From Rapana venosa (Eukaryota; Mollusca; Gastropoda; Neogastropoda; Muricidae), in contig CM054167.1 of the NCBI GenBank assembly GCA_028751875.1, forward strand, positions 24,861,105 through 24,925,104: a stretch of DNA of 64,000 bases. Reading direction: 5' to 3'. Shown here piece after piece: positions 63,712 through 64,000 of the stretch (its first letter is position 1; each line of letters starts with the position of its first letter). A program made the position numbers and the translations under genes. A model generated the notes under the pieces. The model ran no database searches and was not told the origin of the DNA. It saw only the letters and a list, made by a program, of their open reading frames with translations.

Positions 63712-64000
63712 AGTACAGTGTTTGATGAAAAATTTCAAACCTACCAAATTTGTTCTAAATCACATGAGTTTTGAGTCAGAGGCTAGTCTTTCACAAAAAG
63801 TGGTTTTTATTTCTGTGTATGCCTTAGTACGTGCACTATGAAAATGAGTCACATAGAAAAATAGAAGGAAAAGAGTGATAGTGATTTTTTAATACCAGTG
63901 TGCAGCCTTTGAAAAGACAGGAAGTTTAGAATCATGGGAAATAAAAGATTACTCTTGTGGCACAATGGAGTAATTTCCCCTCTTAGTAACAACAAACACA
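63712..64000. other. Unique sequence to the window end
   Basis: No gene, RNA or repeat is recognised. Confidence 0.35.

Overview
This 64 kb window looks like intergenic or intronic DNA from a large, repeat-rich animal genome. Microsatellites and minisatellites dominate, tRNA-derived SINEs carry RNA polymerase III boxes, and RTE-like and CR1/L2-like LINEs are present at several ages. There are no prokaryotic gene arrangements. The repeat types fit a mollusc, perhaps a gastropod; that assignment is inference from repeat style, not something the sequence proves. No intact cellular gene can be called with confidence.

Layout. 1-9.5 kb: a 9/15-bp mosaic minisatellite, a 30/41-bp minisatellite, a 33-bp minisatellite open on both strands, and old SINEs. 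10-12.2 kb: a GT-rich minisatellite array holding a 67-bp inserted element. 12.5-16.9 kb: LINE pieces, including a young RTE-type element (13,411-14,760) with an open reverse transcriptase frame, a (GATA)n tail and a target duplication, plus one exon-like open segment at 15.9 kb. 17.4-25.3 kb: six minisatellite arrays, two of which share an ancestor. 26-33 kb: simple repeats, G/C homopolymers and dispersed repeats. 33.3-36.8 kb: a ~95-bp satellite-like array interrupted by a mobile element with a 10-bp target duplication. 38.5-42 kb: a CR1/L2-like LINE split by a 5'-inverted RTE copy. 44-48.8 kb: SINEs and a decayed nearly full-length RTE element with endonuclease and reverse transcriptase on the minus strand. 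50-53.1 kb: two arrays of exon-like units bounded by splice-site-like sequences. 54.5-57 kb: two phase-compatible exon-like segments, a stop codon and polyadenylation signals, possibly the 3' end of a plus-strand gene. 57-64 kb: more SINE copies, tandem repeats and a chimera of tRNA-like and 5S rRNA sequence.

How the parts relate. The main SINE family ends in the same AAAAGAATAAATAAAT-type tail as the 45-48 kb RTE element, suggesting that RTE machinery mobilised it. The RTE copies at 13.4 and 39 kb encode nearly identical proteins, so that family moved recently. Minisatellites here have acted both as insertion targets and as amplifiers of inserted elements. The observations most worth following up are the exon-like arrays at 50-53 kb, the tRNA/5S chimera at 61.2 kb, the twin-priming inversion at 39-41 kb and the SINE/RTE complex at 45-48.8 kb.
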